Source of the DNA: Gammaproteobacteria bacterium
GTDB taxonomy: Bacteria; Pseudomonadota; Gammaproteobacteria; Pseudomonadales; Azotimanducaceae
DNA length: 64,000 nucleotides
Assembly: GCA_028824555.1 (NCBI GenBank)
Contig: JAPPDJ010000143.1
Coordinates: 1-64,000, forward strand
Direction: 5' to 3'
Positions 40,819 to 51,381 of this stretch are shown here, piece by piece. Positions within the stretch are counted from its first letter, which is position 1. The number at the start of each line of letters is the position of its first letter. Made by a program: the position numbers and the translations under genes. The notes beneath the pieces were generated by a model that worked only from the letters and a program-made list of their open reading frames with translations, did no database searches and was not told the DNA's origin.

Positions 40819-42764
40819 CAGATCAACACCCTGGTGAGCTTGCGGCGGCCATAGATCAGGTGCACCAGGACGCGCGAGCCGAAGATGGCCGTGAACATCG
40901 ACGTGACGATGCCGATGGAGAGCGTCACCGCGAAGCCCGCCACCGGCCCGCTGCCGATGGCGTAGAGAATGAGCGCCACGAACAGCGTCGTGACGTTGGC
41001 GTCCAGGATGGTGAGGAACGCTCGGTCGTAGCCGGCCTGGATCGCCACCGCCGGCGGCGAGCGCTTCAGCTCTTCGCGGATGCGGGAGAAGATCAGCACG
41101 TTGGCATCCACCGCCATGCCCACCGTGAGCACGATGCCGGCGATGCCCGGCAGCGTCAGCGTCGCATTCAAGAGCGACATCACCGCCACCAAGATGACCA
41201 GATTGAGCGTCAGCGCCACGTTGGCGACAAGACCGAACACCTTGTAGTACACGGCCATGAAGATCAGCACCATCACGAAGCCGACCGACACCGCCAGCAT
41301 CCCGCGCTCGATGTTCTCATCGCCCAGCGAAGCGCCGACGGTTCGTTCCTCGACAAAGTACATGGGCGCAGCCAAAGCGCCGGCGCGCAGCAACAGCGCC
41401 AGTTCCTGCGCTTCCGCAAGCCCTAAGCCGGTGACCCGGAAGTTGTAGGCAAGTGGCGATTGAATCGTCGCGACGCTGATGACGCGGCGTTCCTGTCTCG
41501 TACTGCGGCGCTCTACCCGCTCGCCGTCCACCACCTCGGTGACCACCACCGGCTTTTGTTCGATGAAGATGGTGGCCATGCGATGGCCGACGTTAGGCGA
41601 CGTGGCCTCGTGCATCTGCTCGCCGCCGCGACTGTCGAGGGAGATGTTCACTTGCGGCAGGCCGGTTTCCGAGTCCCGAGACTGCACGGCGTTGGTCACG
41701 CTGTCGCCGGTGACGATGATGTCGCGCTGCAAGGTCACCGGGCGACCATCTTCATCGATCCAGTCCTCAACCTCCGAAGGCCGATCCTCGGGCAAGGAAA
41801 CCAATCGAAACTCGAGGTTCGCGAACTTGTCGAGGATGCGCTTGGCGCGGGCGCTGTCCTGCACGCCAGGCAGGTCGATGACGATTCGGGAACCGCCAAG
41901 CCGCTGCACCAATGGCTCGGAAACCCCGAGCTGGTTCACGCGATTGCGCAGCCCCGTCAGGTTCTGCTCGATAGCGGTGGATTCGATCTCATCGAGCTTG
42001 GAATCCTGCACGGTCACCGTGAGGCCGGGGAATCCATCCACCGTGGCCTCGTCGATCACATAGTCCGGCTCCCGGAACTCCTCCTCGAGCACCTCAATGG
42101 CGCGTTCCCGCGAGCTCGGCGTGGAGAAGCCAAGCTGGATGGCGTTGACATCCCCCGTCATCACCGCATCGTCCGGGCTGCGATAGCGCAGGCGCTCTTC
42201 CCGCAACACGTCCTTGGCCTTCTGCAGCTCGTCTCCTAGCCTTTTGGCCAGTGCTTCCACCATGTCCACCTGCAGCACGAAATGGATGCCGCCGGCAAGG
42301 TCTAGGCCTTTCGCCATGGGCTTGCCGCCGATGTTGGCCAGCCATTGCGGCGTGGTTGAGGCCAGGCTCAGGGCGATGATGTAACGCCGTTCCTCGCCGG
42401 CGGGATTCAAGGCCGCGTCTAGCAGGGCACTGGCGCGAAGCTGGGCCTCGTTGCTTTCGAGCCGCAGCAGCGCTCCCGGTCGTCCGGCGCGCTCGACCAT
42501 CTCCGATCCCTTGACAGCGATGCCGGCGACCTCAAGCCGCGTCTCGGCGTCACCGAGAAACGCCTCGTCCACCTGCACGGCGGCATTGTCGGCGCTGACC
42601 TGCAGCGCGTAGTCCGGCGGATACAGATTCGGCAGCGCGTATAGGCACGCGATCACCACCACGAGCGCGAACGCAACGTAGCGCCATGCAGCGACTTCGT
42701 TCGGCGCCCGCTGACGGACGGCCGTGCCGAACAGGTTCTGCCCGGCGACCGGGTTACTTCTCAT
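40818..42764 (-). CDS. secD: Protein translocase subunit SecD
   Basis: A 648-residue inner membrane protein. An N-terminal helix (AFALVVVIACLYALPNLYP) leads to the large periplasmic P1 domain containing GLDLAGGIHFVLQVDM and IVIDLPGVQDSARAKRIL; the membrane part has GMAVDANVLIFSRIREELKR and SIGIVTSMFTAIFGSRVLVHLIYGRR. Longer than E. coli SecD (about 615). The proposed ATG overlaps the end of yajC by 11 nt; a later start near RYVAFAL would lose the first residues only. Confidence 0.95.
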   Translation of the reverse strand: MRSNPVAGQNLFGTAVRQRAPNEVAAWRYVAFALVVVIACLYALPNLYPPDYALQVSADNAAVQVDEAFLGDAETRLEVAGIAVKGSEMVERAGRPGALLRLESNEAQLRASALLDAALNPAGEERRYIIALSLASTTPQWLANIGGKPMAKGLDLAGGIHFVLQVDMVEALAKRLGDELQKAKDVLREERLRYRSPDDAVMTGDVNAIQLGFSTPSSRERAIEVLEEEFREPDYVIDEATVDGFPGLTVTVQDSKLDEIESTAIEQNLTGLRNRVNQLGVSEPLVQRLGGSRIVIDLPGVQDSARAKRILDKFANLEFRLVSLPEDRPSEVEDWIDEDGRPVTLQRDIIVTGDSVTNAVQSRDSETGLPQVNISLDSRGGEQMHEATSPNVGHRMATIFIEQKPVVVTEVVDGERVERRSTRQERRVISVATIQSPLAYNFRVTGLGLAEAQELALLLRAGALAAPMYFVEERTVGASLGDENIERGMLAVSVGFVMVLIFMAVYYKVFGLVANVALTLNLVILVAVMSLLNATLTLPGIAGIVLTVGMAVDANVLIFSRIREELKRSPPAVAIQAGYDRAFLTILDANVTTLFVALILYAIGSGPVAGFAVTLSIGIVTSMFTAIFGSRVLVHLIYGRRKLTRVLI

Positions 42765-43098
42765 CCAGCGTCTTGAGTGTGCCCTTGGGCAGGGTTGCGC
42801 CGACGGAGCTCTTCTGCACGCGAATCTCGACGTTGGGCGCGATCCGCACCTTGACGAAGTCGTCGTCGACGTTGGTGACGAGGCCGGCGACGCCGCCGGC
42901 CGTGACCACTTCGTCGCCCTTGTCGAGGCTCGCCACCAGCGCCTGATGCTCCTTGCGCCGCTTGCTCTGCGGGCGGATCAGCAGGAAGTAGAAGATGGCG
43001 ATGAAGCCGCCCAGGAAGAGGAATTGAATCCAGCCGCCACCGGCACCGCCGGCGTCGGCGGCGTGCGCCGCCGGCTCGATGAGTTCATGCAAATTCAT
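42754..43098 (-). CDS. yajC: Preprotein translocase accessory protein YajC
   Basis: A 114-residue protein with one membrane helix (FLFLGGFIAIFYFLLIRPQSKRRKEHQALVASL) and a small C-terminal domain (GDEVVTAGGVAGLVTNVDDDFVKVRI). This is the classic YajC layout, associated with SecDF in the holotranslocon. Its ATG directly abuts the tgt stop codon, so the two are tightly linked. Confidence 0.95.
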   Translation of the reverse strand: MNLHELIEPAAHAADAGGAGGGWIQFLFLGGFIAIFYFLLIRPQSKRRKEHQALVASLDKGDEVVTAGGVAGLVTNVDDDFVKVRIAPNVEIRVQKSSVGATLPKGTLKTLDEK

Positions 43099-44313
<1,215 letters not shown>

Positions 44314-45327
44314 TCAATCTCCTCCACGGGTGCAGAACATGGCGTCGCCATAGCTGAAGAATCGATAGCGCTCGGCGACCGCCTCCGCATAGGCCCGTCG
44401 CACCGGTTCTCTACCGGCGAAAGCCGACACCAGCATCAGCAGCGTCGACTCCGGCAGGTGGAAGTTCGTAATGAGCGCATCGACCACGCGAAACCGAAAC
44501 CCCGGCGTGATGAACAGCCGAGTCTCGCCCGAGTCCGCCCCGCTCGCCGCGGCGGCTTCCAGCGTTCGGACGACCGTGGTGCCAACGGCAACGACTCGTC
44601 CCTCGCAAGCGTCAAGCCGTTCCCGCGTCGCCGCCGGAATCTGGTAGCGCTCCGCGTGCATTCGATGCTCCGACACGTGCTCCGCCCGCATCGGCTGAAA
44701 CGTGCCAGCACCGACGTGCAGCGTCACTGCCGCCACGTCCACACCCCTATCCCGAACCGCGCCAAGCACGCTTTCGTCAAAATGCAAACCCGCCGTCGGC
44801 GCAGCTACCGCACCAGCGTGCCGGGCAAACACCGTCTGATAGCGTTCTGCGTCCCCGTCGTCGTCCGCACGCTCGATATAGGGCGGAAGCGGCACGTGGC
44901 CATGACGTTTTAGAACCGCCGCCACGCCCTCGGGAAACTCCAGCACGTAGAACTCGCCCCTACGCTCCAGCACACGGAGCGAGACGTCCGCCACCTGCAC
45001 GCGCCGGCCCGGCTTCAGCGGCTTGCTGGACCGAACCTGGCACAGCGCCCGCCGATCATTCTCGATGCGCTCAACGAGCATCTCGGCGCGGCCGCCGCTG
45101 TCCTTCACGCCGTGCAGCCGCGCCTTGATGACCCGAGTGTCGTTCACCACCAAGAGATCGCCTGGCGCAAGCAACTCGGGCAAGTCCACAAACCGGCGAT
45201 GCGCGAGACCCGCCGCGCCAAGCACCAGCAAGCGGCTCGCCGAGCGCCGCTCGCCGGGCCTCTGGGCGATCAGCTCCGGCGGCAGGTCGAAGGCAAAGTC
45301 GGAACGCCGCCAGTCACGCGAGGCCAC
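44314..45327 (-). CDS. queA: S-adenosylmethionine:tRNA ribosyltransferase-isomerase
   Basis: A 337-residue enzyme that builds epoxyqueuosine on preQ1-tRNA using the ribosyl part of SAM. Family landmarks: SDFAFDLPPELIAQRPGERRSASRLLV, VVNDTRVIKARLHGVKDSGG, TVFARHAGAVAAPTAGLHFDE, VTLHVGAGTFQPMR, and ALITNFHLPESTLLMLVSAFAGRE. Full length for the family. First gene of the cluster; the GIN-domain lipoprotein gene ahead of it is on the same strand only 9 nt away... but downstream of nothing else, so the promoter is probably within or before that gene's region. Confidence 0.95.
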   Translation of the reverse strand: MASRDWRRSDFAFDLPPELIAQRPGERRSASRLLVLGAAGLAHRRFVDLPELLAPGDLLVVNDTRVIKARLHGVKDSGGRAEMLVERIENDRRALCQVRSSKPLKPGRRVQVADVSLRVLERRGEFYVLEFPEGVAAVLKRHGHVPLPPYIERADDDGDAERYQTVFARHAGAVAAPTAGLHFDESVLGAVRDRGVDVAAVTLHVGAGTFQPMRAEHVSEHRMHAERYQIPAATRERLDACEGRVVAVGTTVVRTLEAAAASGADSGETRLFITPGFRFRVVDALITNFHLPESTLLMLVSAFAGREPVRRAYAEAVAERYRFFSYGDAMFCTRGGD

Positions 45328-45336
45328 AGCGCCCGG

Positions 45337-46119
45337 TCAGCCGCCCTGGCGGCGTACACCTTCGCCGGCGCCGCCAACCGCATTCACCGTGGGGTCGCCT
45401 CGATAGGTCACCGTGCCGCTGCCGTTGATCTGCACATCGAGGCGCTGCTCCACCCAAACCAGCGCCTGCCCTGAACCCACAATCTCGACTTTCGCAGCGC
45501 CCGTCGTCCTGAGGCCCGTGGAGCGGTGCAGGCCGGAGCCGCCAATGTCCACGTTCAGGTCTCCGGTGGTGCCGGTTGCCGTAACCCGTCCCGAACCATC
45601 GATCTGGCTGACGAGCCGCGACGCACTCACGTCATCGAGCGTAACCTGCCCAGACCCCTCCACATCCGCCACCACGGTGGGCGCTTGCGCCGAAGCCACC
45701 CGAATCTCGCCCGAGCCGTAGACGATGAGCATCAGGCCGTCCGCGACCGGCACATCCTGCACCGCCGCCCGACCGCTCCCGGATACGCGCAACACCTTGA
45801 TTTCCGGTAGCGAAACCATGAACTCGATGGGATAGGTAGCGCGCACCCCCTCACCCCAGTCGGTGTCCCGCCGCAGCACGAGCGTGTCGCCATCCACCTC
45901 GACGACCACGGATGGCATCACGTTGTCCTCTGCCGACACCGTCACGCCAAAAGCGCCGGGCGTGACGGAGAGTTCCCCGTCCCCCACAAGGCTGATGCTG
46001 GTGAAACCGGTGACGTCGTGCGAAACCACCGTCACCTCGCCGGAGCCACGCTCGGTGTAGCACGCCCCCAGCGAGACGACGCAAGCCGCCGCTAGAAACG
46101 CCGCGAACTGCCTGCGCAA
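45337..46119 (-). CDS. GIN-domain (DUF2807) lipoprotein
   Basis: A 260-residue lipoprotein: basic start LRRQ, hydrophobic run, lipobox LGAC. The body is a right-handed beta-helix of the GIN type with repeated GSG turns: RVSGSGRAAV, VYGSGEIRV, VEGSGQVTL, IDGSGRVTA, IGGSGLHRS, IVGSGQALV, INGSGTVTY. TTG at 46119 is chosen because GGGGAGAG lies upstream and it starts the signal peptide; further upstream the frame enters the tRNA promoter region. The family is thought to act at the cell envelope but is uncharacterised. It ends 9 nt before queA on the same strand. Confidence 0.8.
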   Translation of the reverse strand: MRRQFAAFLAAACVVSLGACYTERGSGEVTVVSHDVTGFTSISLVGDGELSVTPGAFGVTVSAEDNVMPSVVVEVDGDTLVLRRDTDWGEGVRATYPIEFMVSLPEIKVLRVSGSGRAAVQDVPVADGLMLIVYGSGEIRVASAQAPTVVADVEGSGQVTLDDVSASRLVSQIDGSGRVTATGTTGDLNVDIGGSGLHRSTGLRTTGAAKVEIVGSGQALVWVEQRLDVQINGSGTVTYRGDPTVNAVGGAGEGVRRQGG

Positions 46120-46182
46120 GAGCCGTCTCTCCCCGAAAGCGAAGAATCTTACTCCGGACCGCTTGCCCAACGACCGAACTCC

Positions 46183-46210
46183 TTGACTACCAGCCCCCCA
46201 ACCCCACAAT
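46183..46210 (+). promoter_or_regulatory. Sigma-70-type promoter of the tRNA-Leu gene
   Basis: TTGACT at 46183-46188 and CACAAT at 46205-46210, spacing 16 nt, 23 nt before the mature tRNA 5' end. This is one of the clearest promoter-like pairs in the window. Confidence 0.6.
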
Positions 46211-46233
46211 TGGCGTCGACGCCTAGAACCCAA

Positions 46234-46320
46234 GCCTGGGTGGCGAAATTGGTAGACGCGCCAGACTCAAAATCTGGTATGGGCAACCATGTGAGAGTTC
46301 GAGTCTCTCCCCAGGCACCA
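46234..46320 (+). tRNA. tRNA-Leu(CAA)
   Basis: An 87-nt class II tRNA. The acceptor stem GCCTGGG pairs with CCCAGGC, followed by A and an encoded CCA. The D arm contains GAAATTGGTAGACGCG; the anticodon arm CCAGA-CTCAAAA-TCTGG gives anticodon CAA; a long variable arm precedes the T arm GAGTTCGAGTCTC. The TTGGTAGACGCG D-loop and long variable arm are typical of leucine tRNAs. No integrase or island boundary is visible next to it. Confidence 0.95.
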
Positions 46321-46378
46321 CAGATCGAACTGCGCGCCGCGCAATGTGAATCGGGTTTCCGACGGTCGAAAGCGAAAG

Positions 46379-46822
46379 TCAGCCCCCTGTCTCCGCTGCC
46401 TCCTCGCGCGGCAGGTCCTTCCGCGTCGAGTGCATGATGACGATGCGGCGTTCGCGGAAGCGCCACTCGCCCTTGCGCTTTTCGAGCACGTCACAGTAGA
46501 TGCCGCGAAGGAAGATGGGGCTGCCGAGCTTGCGCGAGTGGCCGTCGGCGTCGTAGTAGGTTTCGGCCGTCGCGCGGCTGCCTTCGATCCGAATGGCCGG
46601 GGCATAGATGAGATGCCTGAGGTCCACAACCGGGTCTCGCATCTTCTCGATCCATCGCTCCTGGCCCCTGCGAATGCCCTCTGCGCCATCATTGCGCGAG
46701 CGTTCGCCGAACCAGAGGGTCGCGTCGTCCCAGAAGAGGGAGACCAAGTCGTCCGCCGTGCCCGTGTCGGCCACGAAGCAGTAGCGGGCGATGAGGTTGT
46801 GGATTTCGAGGTAGTCGTCCAT
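46379..46822 (-). CDS. SnoaL/NTF2-like protein
   Basis: A 147-residue single-domain protein with the SnoaL-like cone fold: DDYLEIHNLIARYCFVADTGTADDLVSLFWDDATLWFG at the start, HLIYAPAIRIEGSRATAETYYDADGH in the middle and GEWRFRERRIVIMHSTRKDLPRE at the end. The family includes polyketide cyclases, aromatic dioxygenase beta-like proteins and many of unknown function. The VOC-protein gene lies 19 nt upstream on the same strand; they are likely co-transcribed. Confidence 0.75.
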   Translation of the reverse strand: MDDYLEIHNLIARYCFVADTGTADDLVSLFWDDATLWFGERSRNDGAEGIRRGQERWIEKMRDPVVDLRHLIYAPAIRIEGSRATAETYYDADGHSRKLGSPIFLRGIYCDVLEKRKGEWRFRERRIVIMHSTRKDLPREEAAETGG

Positions 46823-46841
46823 TGACTTGCCGTGGCGCCCG

Positions 46842-47243
46842 CTACTCCAATGGAGCGTGGAAGTAGAAGCAAAGCCCGTCCGGCGCCACCACGAAGAAGA
46901 CCTGATACTTGCCGTCGTCGCGTTCGTCGACCCGCCAGTTCCCGACCGAGACCCCTTTGGCCTCCAGTTCGTCCCGCGCCTCGGCAATGCCGTCAACCAG
47001 AATGGCCGCACCATCCTGACTCGCATCGCCACCGTTGACGGCAAACCCAATCCGCGTGCCGTCTCGTTCCATGATCACCGTGGGAACGGGATCCTGCCGG
47101 CGTTCCACTTCACGCAATCCGAATTTCTCGCCATACCACTCGGCCGCACGGTCAATGTCCTCGACCGGCAACGCCAGCACATCCTCCTGAAACGGATACG
47201 CCGCCTTGTACAGGGCACTTTGGGTCACCTTCGTCTCCACCAC
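46842..47243 (-). CDS. Glyoxalase/VOC-superfamily protein
   Basis: A 133-residue protein with the paired beta-alpha-beta-beta-beta units of the VOC fold: VLALPVEDIDRAAEWYGEKFGLRE, VIMERDGTRIGFAVNGG, GIAEARDELEAKGVSVGNWRV and YQVFFVVAPDGLCFYFHAPLE. One metal-ligand Glu could be the one near the C-terminus, but the usual His at the first strand is not evident, so activity is uncertain. It precedes the SnoaL-like gene. Confidence 0.75.
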   Translation of the reverse strand: MVETKVTQSALYKAAYPFQEDVLALPVEDIDRAAEWYGEKFGLREVERRQDPVPTVIMERDGTRIGFAVNGGDASQDGAAILVDGIAEARDELEAKGVSVGNWRVDERDDGKYQVFFVVAPDGLCFYFHAPLE

Positions 47244-47334
47244 CTAGGCGCTCGAACCATACCGCACGGGCCCAACAGACGATCAGGGGCGATCGCGCCG
47301 CTGGGTCGCGCCGGATCTGGGCACTCGTCCTCGT

Positions 47335-48642
47335 TCATGGCTTGATCAGACCGATCACAAACTCCTGATGCATCCGCTCCTCAATGCGTGACGCTCGGGT
47401 CTTGCCCCAGCGAGCCGGCATCATGCGCTTGTCGCGGTCCAGCTCGCGCGTGCCAATGCCGGCAAGGTCGAGACCGGTCGCGACGCCGAGGGACGCGAGG
47501 CCCTTGTGGGTCTCAACGTCAATACCCCGCAGCCTCGAAGTGCCGACGACCACAACGGCAGCCTTGCCAGGTTTCAGCACGCGGGTGACTTCAGCAAGCA
47601 CGGAACCCATTTCCGAGAAGTAGCGCCGCAACACCTGCGCCTTGCGCTCGTCCACGACGGCAAGTCTCTCGAGTGACCGTTCGCACTGCCTAGGCAACTG
47701 CGCGGTAGAGGCAGCGTCAATCGGCCGGCTGACGGCATCGTGACCCAGATAATGCTTGCGGATCTTCGTGAGTTCGCCGATGGGCCAGCCAAGCCACACG
47801 AGCGAGAATTTGTGGGCGCGCATGTAGTCGATGGCGTTGTTGGCGTAGGGCGGGCTGGTCACCACCAGGTCCACGCTCGCATCGGGAAGACCTGTCGCCT
47901 CGGCCGGGGCATCGCGTACTTCATGGCGGCCCGTTGGTGTCACATCGAATCGCTGGTTGTTCCGCAGCCGCCTCTCGAACTCCGCAAAGGCGGATCGAGG
48001 CGGCTTGTCACACACTCGGTGGGGGCGGGTGTGGGCGAGGTCGCGGGCCAACGAAACGCCGCCCGACTTGGCGATGATTGTCGAGGAGAAAACGACCTGC
48101 AAGTAGCGCCGAGCAACGTCGTCTGCCAGCGCTTCCACCTCCACCAGAAGCGCCAGCAACTCTCGCTGCACCGATTCCGAGAACCAGTAGTTCAGGAACT
48201 CTCGCGTCTTCGCGTCGAAGCGGCAGTCGCGCTCTGCCGCCAGCGCGCCGCTGTCAACGGCATGCCGCACCTTGGCTCGTTCGAGAATCTCCATGCCCAC
48301 CGCCATTGCGAGGTCGGCGGGCAGGGGCGCCAGCTTTGCCCCAGCGATCAGCCGAGCCAATGGGTCGATGTCGCAGCCGATGGCATTGCGGCCGAGTCTT
48401 GCCGCTTCCACCAGCGTCGTTCCGGAACCCAACATTGGATCGAGCACGGTGTCGCCGCCATCGGTGAGCTCCTCGATGAAAAGCCCCGGCAACTGCGGCG
48501 GGAACTTGGCGGGGAACGGGTGCCAGCCGTGCGATCCCTGATTGGTGTTTGTGCCGTGGAAGCCGAGGTCTGCGTCAAGCAGCATCCTGAGCTTGCCCCG
48601 ACTCGACGGCGGGATGTCCATCGTCGCTTGGACCGTGCTCAT
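47335..48642 (-). CDS. DNA methyltransferase (N4-cytosine/N6-adenine type), orphan
   Basis: A 435-residue methyltransferase. HPFPAKFPPQLPGLFIEEL and DTVLDPMLGSGTTLVEAARLGRNAIGCDIDPLARL form the SAM-binding motif I region near residue 68; the catalytic motif VTSPPYANNAID (TSPPY) lies near 270. SPPY is common among N4-cytosine enzymes but also occurs in N6-adenine ones. No restriction nuclease gene is adjacent. Its start overlaps the msrQ stop by 4 nt (ATGA), an unusual partner. Recognition site unknown. Confidence 0.8.
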   Translation of the reverse strand: MSTVQATMDIPPSSRGKLRMLLDADLGFHGTNTNQGSHGWHPFPAKFPPQLPGLFIEELTDGGDTVLDPMLGSGTTLVEAARLGRNAIGCDIDPLARLIAGAKLAPLPADLAMAVGMEILERAKVRHAVDSGALAAERDCRFDAKTREFLNYWFSESVQRELLALLVEVEALADDVARRYLQVVFSSTIIAKSGGVSLARDLAHTRPHRVCDKPPRSAFAEFERRLRNNQRFDVTPTGRHEVRDAPAEATGLPDASVDLVVTSPPYANNAIDYMRAHKFSLVWLGWPIGELTKIRKHYLGHDAVSRPIDAASTAQLPRQCERSLERLAVVDERKAQVLRRYFSEMGSVLAEVTRVLKPGKAAVVVVGTSRLRGIDVETHKGLASLGVATGLDLAGIGTRELDRDKRMMPARWGKTRASRIEERMHQEFVIGLIKP

Positions 48643-49271
48643 GCCCCGCTCGCCCTAGCGGCGGCGGGACGCCGGCGCGAGCGCCGCACGGCATCCACTA
48701 TGCGCTCGCCGAACAACACCGCGAGCAGCGTGCCGTAGATCACGGCGTCGAGATAGCTCACTTTGGAAAGCCACAGCAGGTGGATCCATGCGGCGAGGGC
48801 GGCTGGATACACGAGACGGTGGAGTTGGCGCCAGCGGCGGCCCAGGCGGCGTTGCCAGCCGCGGGTGGAGGTGATGGCGAGAGGGATCAACATCAGCACG
48901 GCAGCGAGGCCCATCGTGATGTAGGGGCGCTTGATGAAGTCTCCGAGGATCGTGTCGAGGTGGAAGCCGGCCAAGAGGCCAAGGTATGCGGTGAAGTGCA
49001 GCACGACATAGGCAAAGGCCCAAAGCCCGGCCATGCGGCGGAACTGGATCAGGCGCGGCTTGCGAGCAACGCGGGCGACGCTGGAGATGAGCAGGGTCAC
49101 AAGGAGGGTTCTGAGACCCCACGTTCCGAGCTCGTGTACCACTGCCTCGCCGGGCTCGGCGCCAAGGGCGCTGCCCGGGGCGGCGACCTCGCGGGCGATG
49201 TTGCTTGCCAGCCACGCGAGCGGCAGCGCGAGCAACGCAAAGACTGTGACTTTCGCTAAGAAGCGCGGCAA
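48639..49271 (-). CDS. msrQ: MsrQ, heme-binding membrane subunit of the MsrPQ methionine-sulfoxide reductase
   Basis: A 210-residue membrane protein with about six helices and the ferric-reductase-like pattern of MsrQ: ELGTWGLRTLLVTLLISSVARV, RRMAGLWAFAYVVLHFTAYLGLL (heme His), KRPYITMGLAAVLMLIPLAITSTRGWQRRLGRRWRQLHRLVYPAALAAWIHLLWLSK. It passes electrons from the quinone pool or flavin reductase to periplasmic MsrP. The gene starts 45 nt after msrP. Confidence 0.9.
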   Translation of the reverse strand: MPRFLAKVTVFALLALPLAWLASNIAREVAAPGSALGAEPGEAVVHELGTWGLRTLLVTLLISSVARVARKPRLIQFRRMAGLWAFAYVVLHFTAYLGLLAGFHLDTILGDFIKRPYITMGLAAVLMLIPLAITSTRGWQRRLGRRWRQLHRLVYPAALAAWIHLLWLSKVSYLDAVIYGTLLAVLFGERIVDAVRRSRRRPAAARASGA

Positions 49272-49316
49272 GGGCCTGCGTCCGATGGGTTCGTGCTGGT
49301 GAGAGCGCGCTGCTTT

Positions 49317-50276
49317 TCAATAAAGCAAGCGCAGGTCCATCCCGGAGTACAGGCTCGCGACCTCGTCGTAGCCGTTGAACATGCGCGTGTCGATGCGGTT
49401 GGGGGAGAACAGCGAACTCGGCAGGCGGCGCTCCGTCGCCTGGCTCCAGCGGGGGTGGTCCACCATGGGGTTGACGTTGGCATAGAAGCCGTATTCGTGC
49501 GGCGCGGAGACGTTCCACGTCGTTCTCGGTTCGCGCTCGGTCAGGCGGATGGAGACGATGGATTTGATGCTCTTGAAGCCGTATTTCCACGGCACAACGA
49601 TGCGCAAGGGGGCACCGTTCTGGTTCGGCAGCAGCTTGCCGTACATGCCGACGGCGAAGATGGCAAGGGGATGGTAGGCCTCGTCGAGTCTGAGGCCCTC
49701 GACGTAGGGGAAGTCGATGCTGGTGAAGAAGCCGCGCTGGCCGCGCATCTCGTCGGGGCGATAGAGGGTCTGGAACTCGACGTACTTGGCGTTGGCGGTG
49801 GGCTCGAAGCGCTCGATCAGCTTCTTCATCGGGAAGCCGATCCACGGAATGACCATCGACCAGGCCTCGACGCAGCGCAACCGATAGATGCGCTCCTCAA
49901 GGTCGATGCCGGCGAGGAGATCCTCGATGCCGACCTTGCCGGGCCTCGCCACCTCTCCGGAAACCTCGACGGTCCAAGGGTCGATGCTCATCTCGTGGGC
50001 GTGGCTGACGGGGTCGTCCTTGTCCGTGCCGAACTCGTAGAAGTTGTTGTATTCGGTGGCGAGGCGCTCGGGCGTTGTCTCCTCGCCTATGGCGGCCGCC
50101 GGAGCGAGCTCCCGCCCTTCGAGCCAGGAGCTCGGCAGCGCCAACGCAGAGCCCGCGGCAATGCCGGCACCGCCGGCAAGCGCTTGCGCCATGAACCGGC
50201 GACGCGAGCGATACACGGTTTCCGGCGTGATTTCGGAAGGACGCACGTCTCGGGGCGCCGGCGCCTTAATCAACAT
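49317..50276 (-). CDS. msrP: MsrP, periplasmic molybdopterin methionine-sulfoxide reductase
   Basis: A 319-residue enzyme that repairs oxidised methionines in periplasmic proteins. It has a Tat signal ([23 protein letters not shown]), the Moco-binding Cys in [19 protein letters not shown], and [23 protein letters not shown] and [17 protein letters not shown], all typical of YedY/MsrP. ATG at 50276 overlaps the end of pssA by 11 nt. The msrQ gene follows. Confidence 0.95.
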   Translation of the reverse strand: MLIKAPAPRDVRPSEITPETVYRSRRRFMAQALAGGAGIAAGSALALPSSWLEGRELAPAAAIGEETTPERLATEYNNFYEFGTDKDDPVSHAHEMSIDPWTVEVSGEVARPGKVGIEDLLAGIDLEERIYRLRCVEAWSMVIPWIGFPMKKLIERFEPTANAKYVEFQTLYRPDEMRGQRGFFTSIDFPYVEGLRLDEAYHPLAIFAVGMYGKLLPNQNGAPLRIVVPWKYGFKSIKSIVSIRLTEREPRTTWNVSAPHEYGFYANVNPMVDHPRWSQATERRLPSSLFSPNRIDTRMFNGYDEVASLYSGMDLRLLY

Positions 50277-51159
50277 TCCTTGTCTCCTCCGTTGCCTGGG
50301 CCCGGTCCGACTCGTCCGGTTCCTCCGTCTCGGCCAGTGTTTCGAGCCCTCGACTGCGGCGCCACAGATGCACCGCGGGGCCCGAAAGCGCATATCCGGT
50401 GAAGCACAGCAGCAGCATCGACGGTGGATCGATGAGCAGCAGGCCAAAGACGAGCACCACCGCCACCAGCGTCACGAACGGCACGCGTCCCTTCACGTGC
50501 AGGTGCTTGGGCGAATAGTAGGTGAAGCCTGACACCATCAGAAGGCCTGCGCCGGCGACGATGGCCGCCATCGCGAGGGCGGCAAACAACGTCGCCGGGC
50601 CATCCAGCGCCTGGCTCCACAGCCAAACCGTGCTGGCGACGATGGCGGCCGCGGCGGGGCTCGCGAGCCCCGTGAAGGAATAGTTGTCGCCGCTCGTGTT
50701 GAACCGGGCCAGCCGCAGCGCGGCGCAAGCCATGTAGATGAACGTGACGACCCAACCCACCTGACCAAGCTGCGACAGTGCCCAGGAGAACGCCACCAAG
50801 GCCGGCGCCACCCCGAAGGCAACCATGTCCGAGAGGCTGTCGTATTGCGCGCCGAACTCGCTCTCGGAGCCGGTCCAGCGTGCGACTCGGCCATCCAGGA
50901 CATCGAGGCACAAGGCGCCGAACACGGCCAGTGCCGCCGCCACAAAGTGGCCGTTCATGGCGGCGACGATGGCGTAGAAGCCGAAGAACAGGGCACCGGT
51001 GGTGATTAGATTGGGCAGGAGATAGACGCCGCGCCGACGCGGGCCGTCGCGTTCGCTTTCGCCGTGCCCGGCGCGAAGCTGCGTCCACCGATGGCGCATC
51101 CGACCTCGCCCGGAGGACGTTTGCCACCGGCTTCGCCGCCTTTCGTTCTGCATGGTCAT
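50266..51159 (-). CDS. pssA: CDP-diacylglycerol-serine O-phosphatidyltransferase
   Basis: A 297-residue membrane protein. The CDP-alcohol phosphotransferase motif is present as [26 protein letters not shown] (DGx2ARx8Gx3Dx3D). [22 protein letters not shown] precedes it, and about eight hydrophobic segments are visible. It makes phosphatidylserine, the precursor of phosphatidylethanolamine. The first ~40 residues are basic and hydrophilic; the internal ATG at 51099 is an alternative start. It leads the pssA-msrP-msrQ-methyltransferase series. Confidence 0.9.
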   Translation of the reverse strand: MTMQNERRRSRWQTSSGRGRMRHRWTQLRAGHGESERDGPRRRGVYLLPNLITTGALFFGFYAIVAAMNGHFVAAALAVFGALCLDVLDGRVARWTGSESEFGAQYDSLSDMVAFGVAPALVAFSWALSQLGQVGWVVTFIYMACAALRLARFNTSGDNYSFTGLASPAAAAIVASTVWLWSQALDGPATLFAALAMAAIVAGAGLLMVSGFTYYSPKHLHVKGRVPFVTLVAVVLVFGLLLIDPPSMLLLCFTGYALSGPAVHLWRRSRGLETLAETEEPDESDRAQATEETRNVD

Positions 51160-51381
51160 CGACGCACCTGCACTCCAGTCAGTGCCTCGCCTTCATTCAT
51201 CGAAGTTTGCGCCCAAAGCGGCTTGGGCGGAAGCGTTTTTCGACGCGAGGGAGCCTTCGTCAAGGGTGAGCCGGCCGTCCCCATCTGCCCATGAATAGCT
51301 GCCACGGCACGGCAAGATGGCAGCGCAAGGCTCGCCGTGTTGGAATAGGCAGCTTCAACAAGCGCCCCAGAGGGATTCGCG

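Noticed and set aside
46234..46320. tRNA-Leu as the attachment site of an integrated element
   Set aside because: No integrase, no direct repeat of the tRNA 3' end and no change in base composition were seen on either side.
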